This document shows, one piece after another, positions 34,350-44,659 of a stretch of 64,000 nt of DNA (positions within the stretch are counted from its first letter, which is position 1; every line of letters starts with the position of its first letter). The notes under the pieces are model-generated. The model was given only the letters and a program-made list of their open reading frames with translations. It was not told where the DNA came from and did no database searches. Source of the stretch: Phragmites australis (taxonomy: Eukaryota; Streptophyta; Magnoliopsida; Poales; Poaceae); the NCBI RefSeq assembly GCF_958298935.1, contig NC_084931.1, positions 16,271,334 to 16,335,333 on the forward strand, in the 5' to 3' direction. A program made the translations under genes and the position numbers.

Positions 34350-36980
34350 TCATGATAAAAGGAATTGAAGAGTCTACACATGACATGCCATCGACATTGC
34401 CCAAAGCTTTGCCAAAAACTGGATTTTTAGATGAGGGGTTTTACGATAACTTTACCGCTCTTCCCGACGAACCGATGATCGATCTGGTGGATTTTGGCAA
34501 TGATTCAAGTGACGAGATAAGTCAATGTATGGATCAATGCACCAAAAATTATGACATCGAGTTTGAACCACTCGGCTGCATAGACAACTGTGAATGTCCA
34601 ATTCGCAGTAAGCTGGGATCAATCCCCACAGTTTTTGACAACATGGATTGTCAAGATATCAACCCAGAGTAATCTGATGAGGCATCCGTGATGGATCTAG
34701 ACATCTCCTCTAGTGGAGATTACCCCCGAGAAGTCTTCGTTATCGAAGACGGATGTGATGATCTGGGTCATCATGACAATGACCCTACAAACGATCAGGG
34801 TCCTCCGGCCCAAGTGGCAGGCAATGGTTAGCCTCATGCGGGCACACCACCTCTAGCCCTTATTGGGAACTCGATCATATAGTCTCCCGATTATCAATAG
34901 GGAGCTAACTATTTAAATCCATGACTGCTAAAAGGATCCTCCTTCTACAAGAGGCTCTCATGCGCCCTCCTATCACAGATCTGTCTATCCCAACCGGTAA
35001 GAATTGGGTGAACTCGATGGTCAACTTAAAAAAGGAGATCATGCTCTGGGCCAAGGATTCCCATCTGGCCCTAGCCAAAAAATAGTACTAATCGGGGCAG
35101 GCCAGACCATCCCCCATCGCAAGACACGTCAGACCCGTAAAGGCGTAACCCCTTCTTCCTGGGATGACAACCGGGCAAATAACTGCCGTCGGACCTCACC
35201 AGTCAAGGTTTATCCAATCAATGACTTGCATCAGGTCATCTAAAACTGTGAAGATGCCCGGGGGCTTCTAAGGAGGATTCTTCTACCGCTCAACTGTCTA
35301 TTTAGAAATGTCCAGACATCGATCAAATCGGGACCAATCTCTGATCGCCATGGGAAAGACTCTTGGGGATGTTGGAACCAAGCAAGTCACCATCAACGGA
35401 TGCCTAACCTTCTCTCCAGATATATGGAACGTAAGCTGATCGGCAAGGTTTCTCCCTGAGACAATCGAGAAATACAATGGAAGTGCAAATCCCATTGAGT
35501 TTCTCCAAATCTACACCACGGCCATCCAGGTGGCTGGTGGGGATGAGAAGATAATGACAAATTACCTTTCTACAGCCCTTGAAGGGGCAACCATGACATG
35601 GTTGACCAATATATTGTCAGGGACAATCTACTCATGGAAGCAGCTTTGTGATGTGTTCCGAGCTAACTTTTAGGGTACATACGTTCGCCCCGGCACACAA
35701 AACGATCTCCACCATTGTGAATAGATGGGGAACAAAACCTTCTGCAAGTTCTTGCAGTAGTTCAGTAATACTCGGAATACCATCCCTAGGATTAGTGACT
35801 CTGATGTCATCCATGCGTTCACTCAAGGGATTAAGAGCTGGCGTTGTGTTGAAGACATCGCTAGAAAGGAGTCCGAAATGGTTAAGGAGCTCATGAAGAT
35901 CATCGATAAATCTTCTATGGCCGAGGATGAACTCCTCTATGCTAAGGAAAAAACTCAGCGCATCAAGCATTCTCAACCCAGGCTCGGCAACGATTAGGTC
36001 TAGAGCAAGCACAAGAAAAACACTAAGGGAAGTAAGGGAAAAAATATTAAATCTGATGAAGTCTTTGCAGATCTGCTCGACATATGCCCTGACCTATGAT
36101 CCGGTCCTTCTCAGGGCAGAAGCTTTATAACCATAGCATATACATGTGCCACCTCTGGAAAAAGTTGGTCAAAGTGGAAGCAAAAAAAATGGCTAAGGTA
36201 AAGAAGATCCAGGTCACAACCTATGACTTGGATGGTAGTGAGGATGATATGAACACAATGTCTTTCCAACCGGGTGAAAGGACAATCAACCACATGTTTG
36301 GTAGTTCCGCATTCTATGTGTCCAAGAGGTAGTACAAGACGGTGGCCTGAGAAGTCCTAGCCACCATCCCTAAGGGTCATTAGGCCGTGAAATGGTCAAA
36401 CATTGAAATCTCCTTTGGCCAAAAGACTACCCTGATAACTTTGTACAACCAGGCCACTTCTCGACAGTGGTTAAGGCTACAATAAATAATTGCATGGTTA
36501 CTCGAGTCCTTATCAACTGAGGGAGTTCCTTGAACATCCTCTTCGCTAACGCACTCGAAGGAATGCAAATCTCTCGGTCTGCTATTAAGCCAATTACTCA
36601 AGCCTTCCATGGTATAGAACAGGGTCTTCGGCCACTCCCATCAGCCAAATATCGCTACTCGTTACCTTCAGAAAGTAAGACAACTTCCAAACATAAAAAA
36701 TTCTGTTCGACATGGTTGACTTTGAGACAGCATATAATGCCATCCTAGGAAGACCAACTCTCACCAAATTCATCGACGCCACGCATTATAGTGCCTGAAG
36801 ATCCCTAGACCCGAGGGAATCATCACCGTCCAGGCTTGGCCTAAGGAAGGTCTTCGTTGCGACAAGCGAAGTCTCGACATGGCAGTTCAACACCAAGTAA
36901 GTGAGGAACCCAAAAGCTCAAGGATCAAGGTGGACAAGAAGCCTTAGTCATAACTGCGATCACAGCATCTCGAGATGCAA
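34347..36980 (+). pseudogene. Decayed gag-protease of the Tat-lineage element
   Basis: An ATG near 34,347 opens a 109-codon acidic frame (GFLDEGFYDNFTALPDEP). The gag core is at 35,455-35,990 (IEKYNGSANPIEFLQIYTT, then QNDLHH), followed by a Lys-rich linker. A protease-like block has GSSLNILFANALEG at 36,517, where the catalytic Asp codon has become a stop, and AYNAILGRPTLTKFIDATHY at 36,729. It ends in ...SEEPKSSRIKVDKK near 36,940, then non-coding sequence. Numerous stops and frame changes. Order and motifs match the element at 5.6-8.2 kb, though the two are different families. Confidence 0.75.
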
Positions 36981-37304
36981 ACCCAAAAATTCGGGGGCTT
37001 GGCTTCACAAATAGTCTGGAGCCAATAAAACGTCATCTATGTATCACCAAAATAACAAGGGTCACTACTTATCAGCTTAATCTAGTCTATTTCATTTAGG
37101 TTTAAGATAATGGGTCTACATAGCTTGAGGGGTCATCAGGAGTTTTTCTGTAAGTTCTAAGTGTAAGTCCTTAGATTTCTTGAAATAATAATTATCATAT
37201 TGCCTATGAAGTCAATCAATTTTGTTTTTCTACCTTTCTTGTCTTTTCACGCATCTTCATGCCTAACAAACGAGGTAAGTCGCTTCTAGGATCCTGCATC
37301 CTAA

Positions 37305-37860
37305 TCATGCACCCTGGGCAGCTAAAAGTTTTCTCAACCCAAGGGCAATATGAGTTCCCTTTATTATGATGACAATGTACATAGGGAGGTTTGTCCGTAT
37401 CTTCCATGAGACCAAGGTCAACGTCCTCTCCGAAAGAGGTAGCATGTTGAATTGATTGTAGTCTTCCCCATCGACGACATTCTCCACTCCGACAATCCTT
37501 CTTTTTCTTTGAATAACCATGTGGTGCTCCTCCTTGTTAGCCGGGTCCGGGTTCTTTACATAGAAAACTTGCATAACATCTTTCACAACTATGAATGGTT
37601 CTTCTCTGTATTCGATGAGTTTTTGGTCCACTACATTCATACTATACTTATCAATCTTCACGCCCCTGGGAGTCTAACCCATAGGAACTAGAAAAGAGGA
37701 ACTTTAACATTGCATAGTTGAGCTCCCAGATCTCCTCTATGAATACATACTAGGTCTCCCTATTGCCATTGCAGTCATAGGTACCTATACGAACACTGCC
37801 ATTTTGGTCGACGCTCTTATTATCTTGTGCTCTCGTATAAATTATAGCTATTTATGTCAT
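37305..37860 (-). pseudogene. CACTA transposase C-terminal domain (DUF4216-like)
   Basis: Readable blocks include EEIWELNYAMLKFLF, then KIDKYSMNVVDQKLIEYRE, EPFIVVKDVMQVFYVKNP and GVENVVDGEDYNQFN. This is the usual DUF4216 order: a strand with EIWEL, the VD...Y.DDPF segment, QVFYV.DP. It lies downstream, in minus sense, of the N-terminal piece at 38.3-38.8 kb. A stop at 37,675 and others break it. Confidence 0.75.
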
Positions 37861-38295
37861 ATCCTCAGAATGTTAGGATTGTAGTTGGTCATCCGTGAGC
37901 CAACACATTCAACTGAGCACACTCTATCTTTTTATCCATCACTTGCCTACGTAACCAGGCACCAAAATGATCTCGGTGCTCTCACGTGATCCAAACATCA
38001 GACTACCCTAGGTTTTTGGTGCTTAGCATCTTCTAATGTTCTTCGACATACGATCCCACTAGAACTGATTGTTGCAGAACTACGAAATGTGCTTGTGTGA
38101 ATGAAACAGGGTCATTAGCGCAGAATTGGCACAAAACCTACTTGGCCTGGTACATATTTTCTATCAGCACATTTTCCTTTAGAAGCAATTTTTTTTTAAA
38201 ACAGTAATAACTCTATGAAGCTTGTATCAGACCACCTATTGCTTGTCTTCAATTGTAGCAGTGAAAGCACGATATACAACTTTGTGTGCTCCATC

Positions 38296-38797
38296 TCACA
38301 GCCTTAACAACGGTGTTTTAGAGTCCTCCACCATAGGCTGAAACTTTTGAAACTCTCTTTCATTAGTGAAGTTCCCCTCCCCATCACGCAACACCTGCTC
38401 AAGATCATCGTTGTTGTCATCAGCCAACATCTGCTCCAGATCATCACTGAGCAACGTATCTCTGACAGGCAGCATATCATTGTATTCGTCAACCGGCATA
38501 TCGGTGCACAAGTTTTCGTCTTCTCTACTAATGTGCTGCCCTTCCTATACAATCTCAGCTTCACCATGCTTGGTCCAATGGGTATAGCCAGGTATAAAGC
38601 CTCTTGGCATCAAGTGTGAATGTATCTGCTAGGTGGTGGAAAAACTGCTTCTTGTTCTCGCAATCGACACATGGACAACACATGTATTGAGATTGTGTAT
38701 TTGATTTGTGTGCCACAACTGCTACTAGGAAATAGTCCACGCCGTTATTGTACTTTGCACTCACATGGCTCACATCGTATATCCATCTTCTGTCCAT
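38296..38797 (-). pseudogene. CACTA transposase N-terminal domain
   Basis: The ATG at 38,797 starts MDRRWIYDVSHVSAKYNNGV, matching the transposase-associated domain (MDRSWMY...Y.NGV...F). CPCVDCENKKQF supplies the conserved Cys pair. After YTWLYPLDQAW the frame shifts into an acidic region (NDMLPVRDTLLSDDLEQMLA). The next expected part, the TNP2 catalytic domain, is absent: only about 430 bases separate this from the DUF4216 region. Confidence 0.8.
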
Positions 38798-39929
38798 CTA
38801 CAATTACATCATTATTGTAAATCCATATCAAAATATCTAGAAGATTTTGCAACCACCAACAAATAAATTACCTCGGGATCTCCTACTGGCAATTAGCCCA
38901 GGTTGGAGGAGCTGCCTTTTGTATGCTTTCGCGTCCACTTCTGATGAGTGTTTGTTGGTGCCATTCCTAAAAAATTTCATTATTATTCAACCCTTATTTA
39001 GGACTAATTAAGTAAAAATGAAAAATAAACATGCTCATACATAAAAATTTTATATTTCAGCTTGCTAATTAAATAAAATATAAAAAATATAATTGAATCT
39101 TGCTACACACCTAAATATCATGGCTAAATTTTCTAATTGATTAAAAATCAAAATAAATATGATCATACCTAAAGTTTACAAATTGGAGCATGCTAATTAA
39201 ATAAAATATAAAAAATATAATTGGAGCTTGCTAATACCTAAATATCATGGCTAATTTTTCTAATTCATTAAAAATAAAAAATAAATATTCTCATATCTAA
39301 ATTTTCTATATTGGAGCTTGCTAATTAATTAAAATATAAGAAATATAATTAGAGCTTGCTATATACCTTAATTTTATGGCTACCTTTTGTAATTCATTAA
39401 AAATAAAAAAATAAATATGCTCATACCTAGAGCTAATGTAAATCAATAATAAAGACACTTTCCATCATAAGCTACTAATTGAAGCTTTCATATCATAAAT
39501 GAGATATAATTGCATCTACATTGTCTTAAAACATCATGGCCATAGGTTCATCTCCGTCATTCCAAAATCTAGAGCAATTTAGCAAATAAAATTCAACTAG
39601 AAATCGATTAGAGATGAAATTATATACCTTGGAACACCTAGGACATGAGGATTCCTCAAAATTTTGAAGCCCCCAAGAACTAGGTGATCAAAAATGGCTG
39701 CCACCAAGAAAGAACAAATCTCCTCTCTGTTGTCCTCTTCGGAGTCAGCCGGAAGTGATTATGGAGCCGAGTATCACTGCCAGTTCAAGCCATCGATCGA
39801 CAGTGATTCCCCTTATTTTTACCGGTTCGTATGCCATGATGACAAATTCTTCTCGTATGGTTTATGAATCGGTAGTGATGGGCCAACATATAAGGCTGAT
39901 TTTGTAGTAGTGTGATATGCTGTCAAAAT

Positions 39930-41652
39930 AGCCCAGCACAAAGTACTCCCATCAAGCATGGAGAAAAATTGAAGTTCCCAACTTAAACTAATAAAATCTA
40001 CCAAGTTTTCTTACAGAATGTAGCATAAAGGTAAAAGAATTATGCCAAGGGAAAGAAGTCCAGAAATCCACGAGGGCCTTGGCCACTCCCACCAACTCCT
40101 CAACCTTGTCAGCTAACAATTTTTCTGACTTATCCATGAATCCTTCCTGGAGGATGTTGGTGTTGAACTCCGGATGATGAGTCTTCACGACAGCCACCTC
40201 ATAGGTGAGGGTCAGCTCCGCACTCTATCGGGACTAGCTCGAGAGGTGTTCAGTGACTATCACTTAGAACCCATCGAGTTCCTAGCAAGCTTGATAACCT
40301 AGACAGCAAACCCGGGAGCATCATCTTCACTGGTTGCCTCTGTCTAGATCCCAACCCTGGCAAGTTCCCCCTGGAAGACATCAATGCCACAACAAGCTGT
40401 TGATGGGCGGTTGACATTTGGGCCCCTTCTCGGGCTGTGTAGAGTTCCGCAAGGCAATGTGTTAGGAAGACAAAGGAGAATAAGCAACTTGTTGGGATAT
40501 TAGAGGATCACCTTTTGTCTAATCCTCCAACATGGCGTCCACCTTCTCCTTCTCAATTGTCTTTCGAGAGAGCTGCTGATGTAGCTTGGTGTGTTTCTTC
40601 TCAAGCTCAGCAACTTAGGCGGTGGCCTTCTCAATGTCACAACGAGTCTTCCCCAAGCAGTGCAAGGCCAACTTTGAAGAACGATAAGGTCAGTACCAAT
40701 CATTTTGCGAATTGGGTTACAAACCTCCAAATAGAATCTTACCGTGAAGAAGGTAATCCTGTTGATGGCCAACCTGCCCTTCAAGCATTGGCCCCTAATA
40801 TGCATCCGGCAGAATCCCGTACTCCTTCCATGGAGGAGCAGCGATGACCTCAATACTGGCTACTTTCAGTTCCTGATTGGTGGCCACTAATTAGAAGGGA
40901 GGTAGGGGAAGTCAGGGCTTAGGTACTATCAATGGTATTCCAGCTAGCCTACGAGAGAGGAAAATTAAAAACATGCATTCCACCAAGCATAGGAAATAAT
41001 TCTCAACATACCTGAGTTGTTTCCTGGTCCCCAAAGGCTTCACCGGGACCAGAAGAGGTGCCAATCTCTTGCTCCCTGATGCTAGCTAAGTAAAGGGAGC
41101 ATTGCCCGATAGACTCACATGGACTGCTGCCTTCCCACGCTCTTGGCCTGAAAGCTAAAACGTACTCAATAGATTAAAGAATTTGCATGACTGCAAAGGA
41201 TCAGGGTAAATGCTCAACTTAACAAGATTGAAGCCATTGTCGAAGATGGCACTAGGTCAATGAGAGCAGAGGGAGGAGGAGCAGGTGGCATCGGTGGCCT
41301 AACATCACCTGCTACCGAGTCCATTCCCACGAAGTCATCACCCTCCAGCACCATGCCCCTGTCGGAAGATACAATTTGCAGCGTGCCGCTCCCAGTCTCA
41401 CTCGGACCCCTGCTCCCCGTGATAAAAACATCATCTGGGTCTGCAACTAGGGCTCTTGCATTCTCGGCCTCCAAGTTAGGACATTCGCATCCAGGAAGCT
41501 ACCCAAGTCGGAAATAACCGTCACTACAAGTATGACTACTCGAAAACAAAGACAAGAATTGATAAGTTTTTATGGTACTTACCGACATGATTATTGCCTG
41601 AGATTCGGGGTCCAACTCTGCATTGGGAGTCAGGACTTCCTTGCGGCTGCAC
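39930..41652 (-). pseudogene. Antisense extra gene, 3' half (coiled-coil part)
   Basis: Minus-strand segments read, in order: CSRKEVLTPNAELDPESQA (41,652-41,583) ending in a good splice donor GTAAGTACC at 41,582; an acidic/proline-rich exon (41,474-41,214; DDVFITGSRGPSETGSG); a coiled coil (about 40,690-40,510; AELEKKHTKLHQQLSRKTIE); and a last exon (40,197-39,988; VAVVKTHHPEFNTNILQEGF). Stops occur between and within them. It is the continuation of the N-terminal half at 49.2-50.1 kb, from which CRM-like copy 2 separated it. Proteins of this type, a PF04195 domain plus coiled coil, are encoded antisense in Tat-lineage elements; function unknown. Confidence 0.6.
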
Positions 41653-41663
41653 GAGGGGGAGGA

Positions 41664-42572
41664 TGATGAGGACATCACTCTTTCGGATACACACACACCG
41701 AGTATTCCTCCAACAATAGGTCCATTGGCACGAGCTTGTGCACGTCAACTAAATCATGAGGTGAGCTCGTTCCTTAGTGTTCCTTTATTTTTTGATAAGG
41801 ATGGGATGCTACTGAATAATTGTGATGTATTATTACTTAGGAACACGGGAGAAGAACAGCAAGGGCGCCCAAGCCAAGGTGGAGGTCCAATCAAGTTCGA
41901 GTCCGTTTCGGAGTCCAGGATCAGCCTGCACTAAAATCGTCGCCCAGGACGCATACGGACTCCGTTTTCGACGTTCTACACATGGTTGGAAAGCTAAGGA
42001 GATAAGCTTTCCAACGGCACTGGTCCCATATCCAAATTCTTTCAGAGTCAACGGAAATCGTAAAAACAAGTGGACGTCCAGAATCTGTCAAGGTGCTGCG
42101 CCACCATCTTTTGGGTCGTTGGGCCGTGTATCGTGTTGGAGTCCATTAGGGACACGTTCAGGGGTCCTTGGCCGACCCTAGTCTTTTATATATAGTAGCC
42201 GCCACTCTAATTAGGGTTGAGTTTTGCTTAGATATTGATCTACACACAGTTGTGAGATTTTCACTCTTGTTCCGGACCGACTAGGCCGCCGCAAGTGTTT
42301 GTGGAACCCCGACTTCGAGTGCTTGAATTCAATTTGCAATATTTTAGATTGCATCTTCTACGTTCTTGCTTGTGTTCTCGGTACGCTTGCAGGGATTGAG
42401 CCTTCTTGGCGAGGTCAACCGCGCGACACGGTTGATAACCATCGGAGCTGTGGTGTAGTGATTGCAAGGGAGATGATCTATTCGGGTCGAAGCCTTTGGA
42501 TCATCAACGTCGAGTTCTCCACCCACCGACTTATCGCTACCTATCGGAAGATCAGACCAATATTACTCATCA
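41664..42572 (+). repeat. 5' LTR of CRM-like copy 2
   Basis: 909 bp. An open frame through its first 270 bases (to 41,934) encodes the polyprotein C-terminus: GPLARACARQLNHEVSSFLS and CDVLLLRN. TATA box TCTTTTATATATAG is at about 42,182. Directly upstream is GAGGGGGAGGA, identical to the polypurine tract before the 3' LTR. Confidence 0.9.
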
Positions 42573-43810
42573 ACTGGTGTCAGATTTTCAGGTTGCCCGT
42601 TAGGTAATTTCGTTTTCCCCTTTAGATTAGTCTGTTTTTCATTATCTAGAGTCCAGGAAAAGCCAAAAAAAAATTCCGTCAATTTCTGCTGCCCTAGAAC
42701 CCTTTGTGCCTTTGCAATTTTTGTTTTCAGTTGCGCGTTGTTGAGTTTGTGTCCGTGGTCGAGTCTTGTTGCTGGTTTTAGAGTCGTGTTCTTGGTCTTT
42801 AGTCAACGCTCCATGCTGCTTTGATCACGCCGCTATCCCATCGCCACCATCCCCACCAACAAGTCGAGCCACCGTATTACTCGATTTGCCACCGCGAGCC
42901 GCCTTGTGTTACTTTCTGCCACGCCAACCCTAGATAGGTCGCAAGCCGCCTTGTATCAATTGCCCTGCCACCGCTGCCATCCTTGTTCATCTCGCGATCG
43001 TATTGCTTGCAATACCTTAAAGAGATCAATTTCTGCAGAGTTGCTTGAAAAAAAACCCTAACTCGACAGGGGTATAATAAAAGAGCCATAACTTTCTCAT
43101 ACGGACTCGGAATCAGGCAAAAAAAATTTTCACGGACATCTACAGAAAAAGTTACATCTGTTGCTCCCCCGCTTCATCGGGTTCCGCCGAAAATTGTTTG
43201 CCAAATTCGGCTCGGAAGTTTGAGTATTCGAGCCGCGAAGTTTCCGCACGCTTTTCAGAGAACGTGCTTGATTTTCTATAGGCCACATCTTGCATCCGTT
43301 TGAGCTGAAAATTTCTGTGGTTGTTGCTTGTGTGCTCCTAGTTCAGAAAAAATATCAAAAAAATACAAAAAAAACAAATTTCGTGATTCCTACTATTGCT
43401 AAAAGAAAAAAAAGAAGAGCACATAGAGAACACCCAGATCATTGTGCTATTTGCTGTGTCTTTCTCTGATCATCCTTTTTAGCTTTGTTTCAGCTGTTGT
43501 GCTAGGACTAGGTACACGAGATAGACCAGCAACTGTGATTCATACTTTGGACACTTTTTTTAGCTTTGCTCTTCTAATTACAGTTATTGCTAATCCTTGC
43601 TACCATATTGTGCCTTCCAAGCTCCACCTCCTTTGATCCGAACAGGTTCACTCTTGCAATCGTCCCACGCTTCCACAATTGTTCCTCCTTGCTGCGTTGG
43701 TAAGAACATTTGTAAGAGCGTGGTAAGACGCTTGAGTGTGTGTGATTCCACCTTCCACAACCTAGTAGTTGATAGGGATAATATTTGTTGTCCTTTGTTT
43801 TCTACTAACC

Positions 43811-44659
43811 AAGTCAGGTGATGGCTCTCCGTCGGATTTTAAGGATTGTGTGTCCAAGGAAGAACTCAACAAAGCCTTGCAGGATCATACTAGGCTATTG
43901 ACAGACATTAGAACAAGCATTGCTAACCTCGTCACGCGAGTCAACGACCTTGAGTTGCGACAGCCACCACAGGATGATGACCATTCACATGATGATGATG
44001 ATGATACTAATAATGGTGACCAAGAAGATGGTGAGGTTTTTGTTGGGCAAGATGCGCGTGCTGAGCAACGTCCTCATGCTGAACAATTACGTCGTGGCCA
44101 ACAACAACGTCGTCAAGGTAATGGAGGTAATAATGTTAATCGCAACGGTCGCGATGATCCTTATTCTAAGATTAAGTTTTCAATGCCTCCTTTTGATGGT
44201 GCATATGATGCTGATGCTTATTTGAATTGGAAAATGACGGTTGATCAAAAGTATAGTTCTCATATGGTTCCTGAAATGCATAGAGTTAGACTAGCCACTT
44301 GTGAGTTCACGAATTATGCTATTATTTGGTGGAATGGTCTAGTTTCTAGTGGCTTAGAACCTGAATCATGGCCTAGACTAAAGCGTGCCATGCGCAATAG
44401 ATTTATTCCTCCTGATTATACATGTGAATTGAAAAAGAAGTTGCAGCGCTTAAATCAAGGTTCTAAATCTGTGCATGATTACTATCAAGTGCTTCAAATT
44501 GCTCTGCTTCGTTGTAGTATACAAGAGGATGATGAGGATACTATGATTCGTTTTTACTCCGGGTTGAGACGTGAAATTCAGGACCTTGTTGATTATAAAG
44601 ATTACAATACTACCAATAGGTTGTTCCATTTTGCTATCTTGGCAGAAAAAGAACTGTAG
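43811..44659 (+). pseudogene. Gag of CRM-like copy 2
   Basis: The ancestral start appears to be at 43,811-43,813, where AAG stands in place of ATG in the sequence ACCAAGTCAGGTGATGG; copy 1 has ACCATGGCAGG there. The frame is open further upstream to an ATG at 43,769. Gag has a helical N-terminus (LVTRVNDLELRQ), an Asp/His-rich stretch, and the capsid core (FSMPPFDGAYDADAYLNWKM ... GLRREIQDLVDYKDY). It ends at TAG 44,657-44,659 in AEKEL-stop; copy 1 has CAG at this codon, so a C-to-T change is likely. The zinc knuckle lies beyond the stop in the same frame. Confidence 0.85.

Larger units (their letters stand above)
37200..39912 (-). mobile_element. CACTA transposon remnant (copy 2) with transposase ends
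   Basis: The right terminus TAGTAGTG is at 39,905-39,912. The terminal 975 bases parallel 1,658-2,762. Minus-strand transposase begins at 38,797. Its N- and C-terminal domains are present but the catalytic TNP2 domain between them is missing. The left terminus was not found; a CACTAC at 37,064 is a weak candidate only. It lies inside the Tat-lineage element. Confidence 0.7.

Noticed and set aside
37064..37069. CACTAC as the left terminus of the CACTA remnant
   Set aside because: No subterminal repeats of the right-end type follow it, and the flanking 3-mers do not match those at 39,913.
43880..44225. Methionine-rich ORF overlapping gag of CRM-like copy 2
   Set aside because: It is the +1 shadow of the Asp/His-rich gag segment (GATGATGATG repeats).
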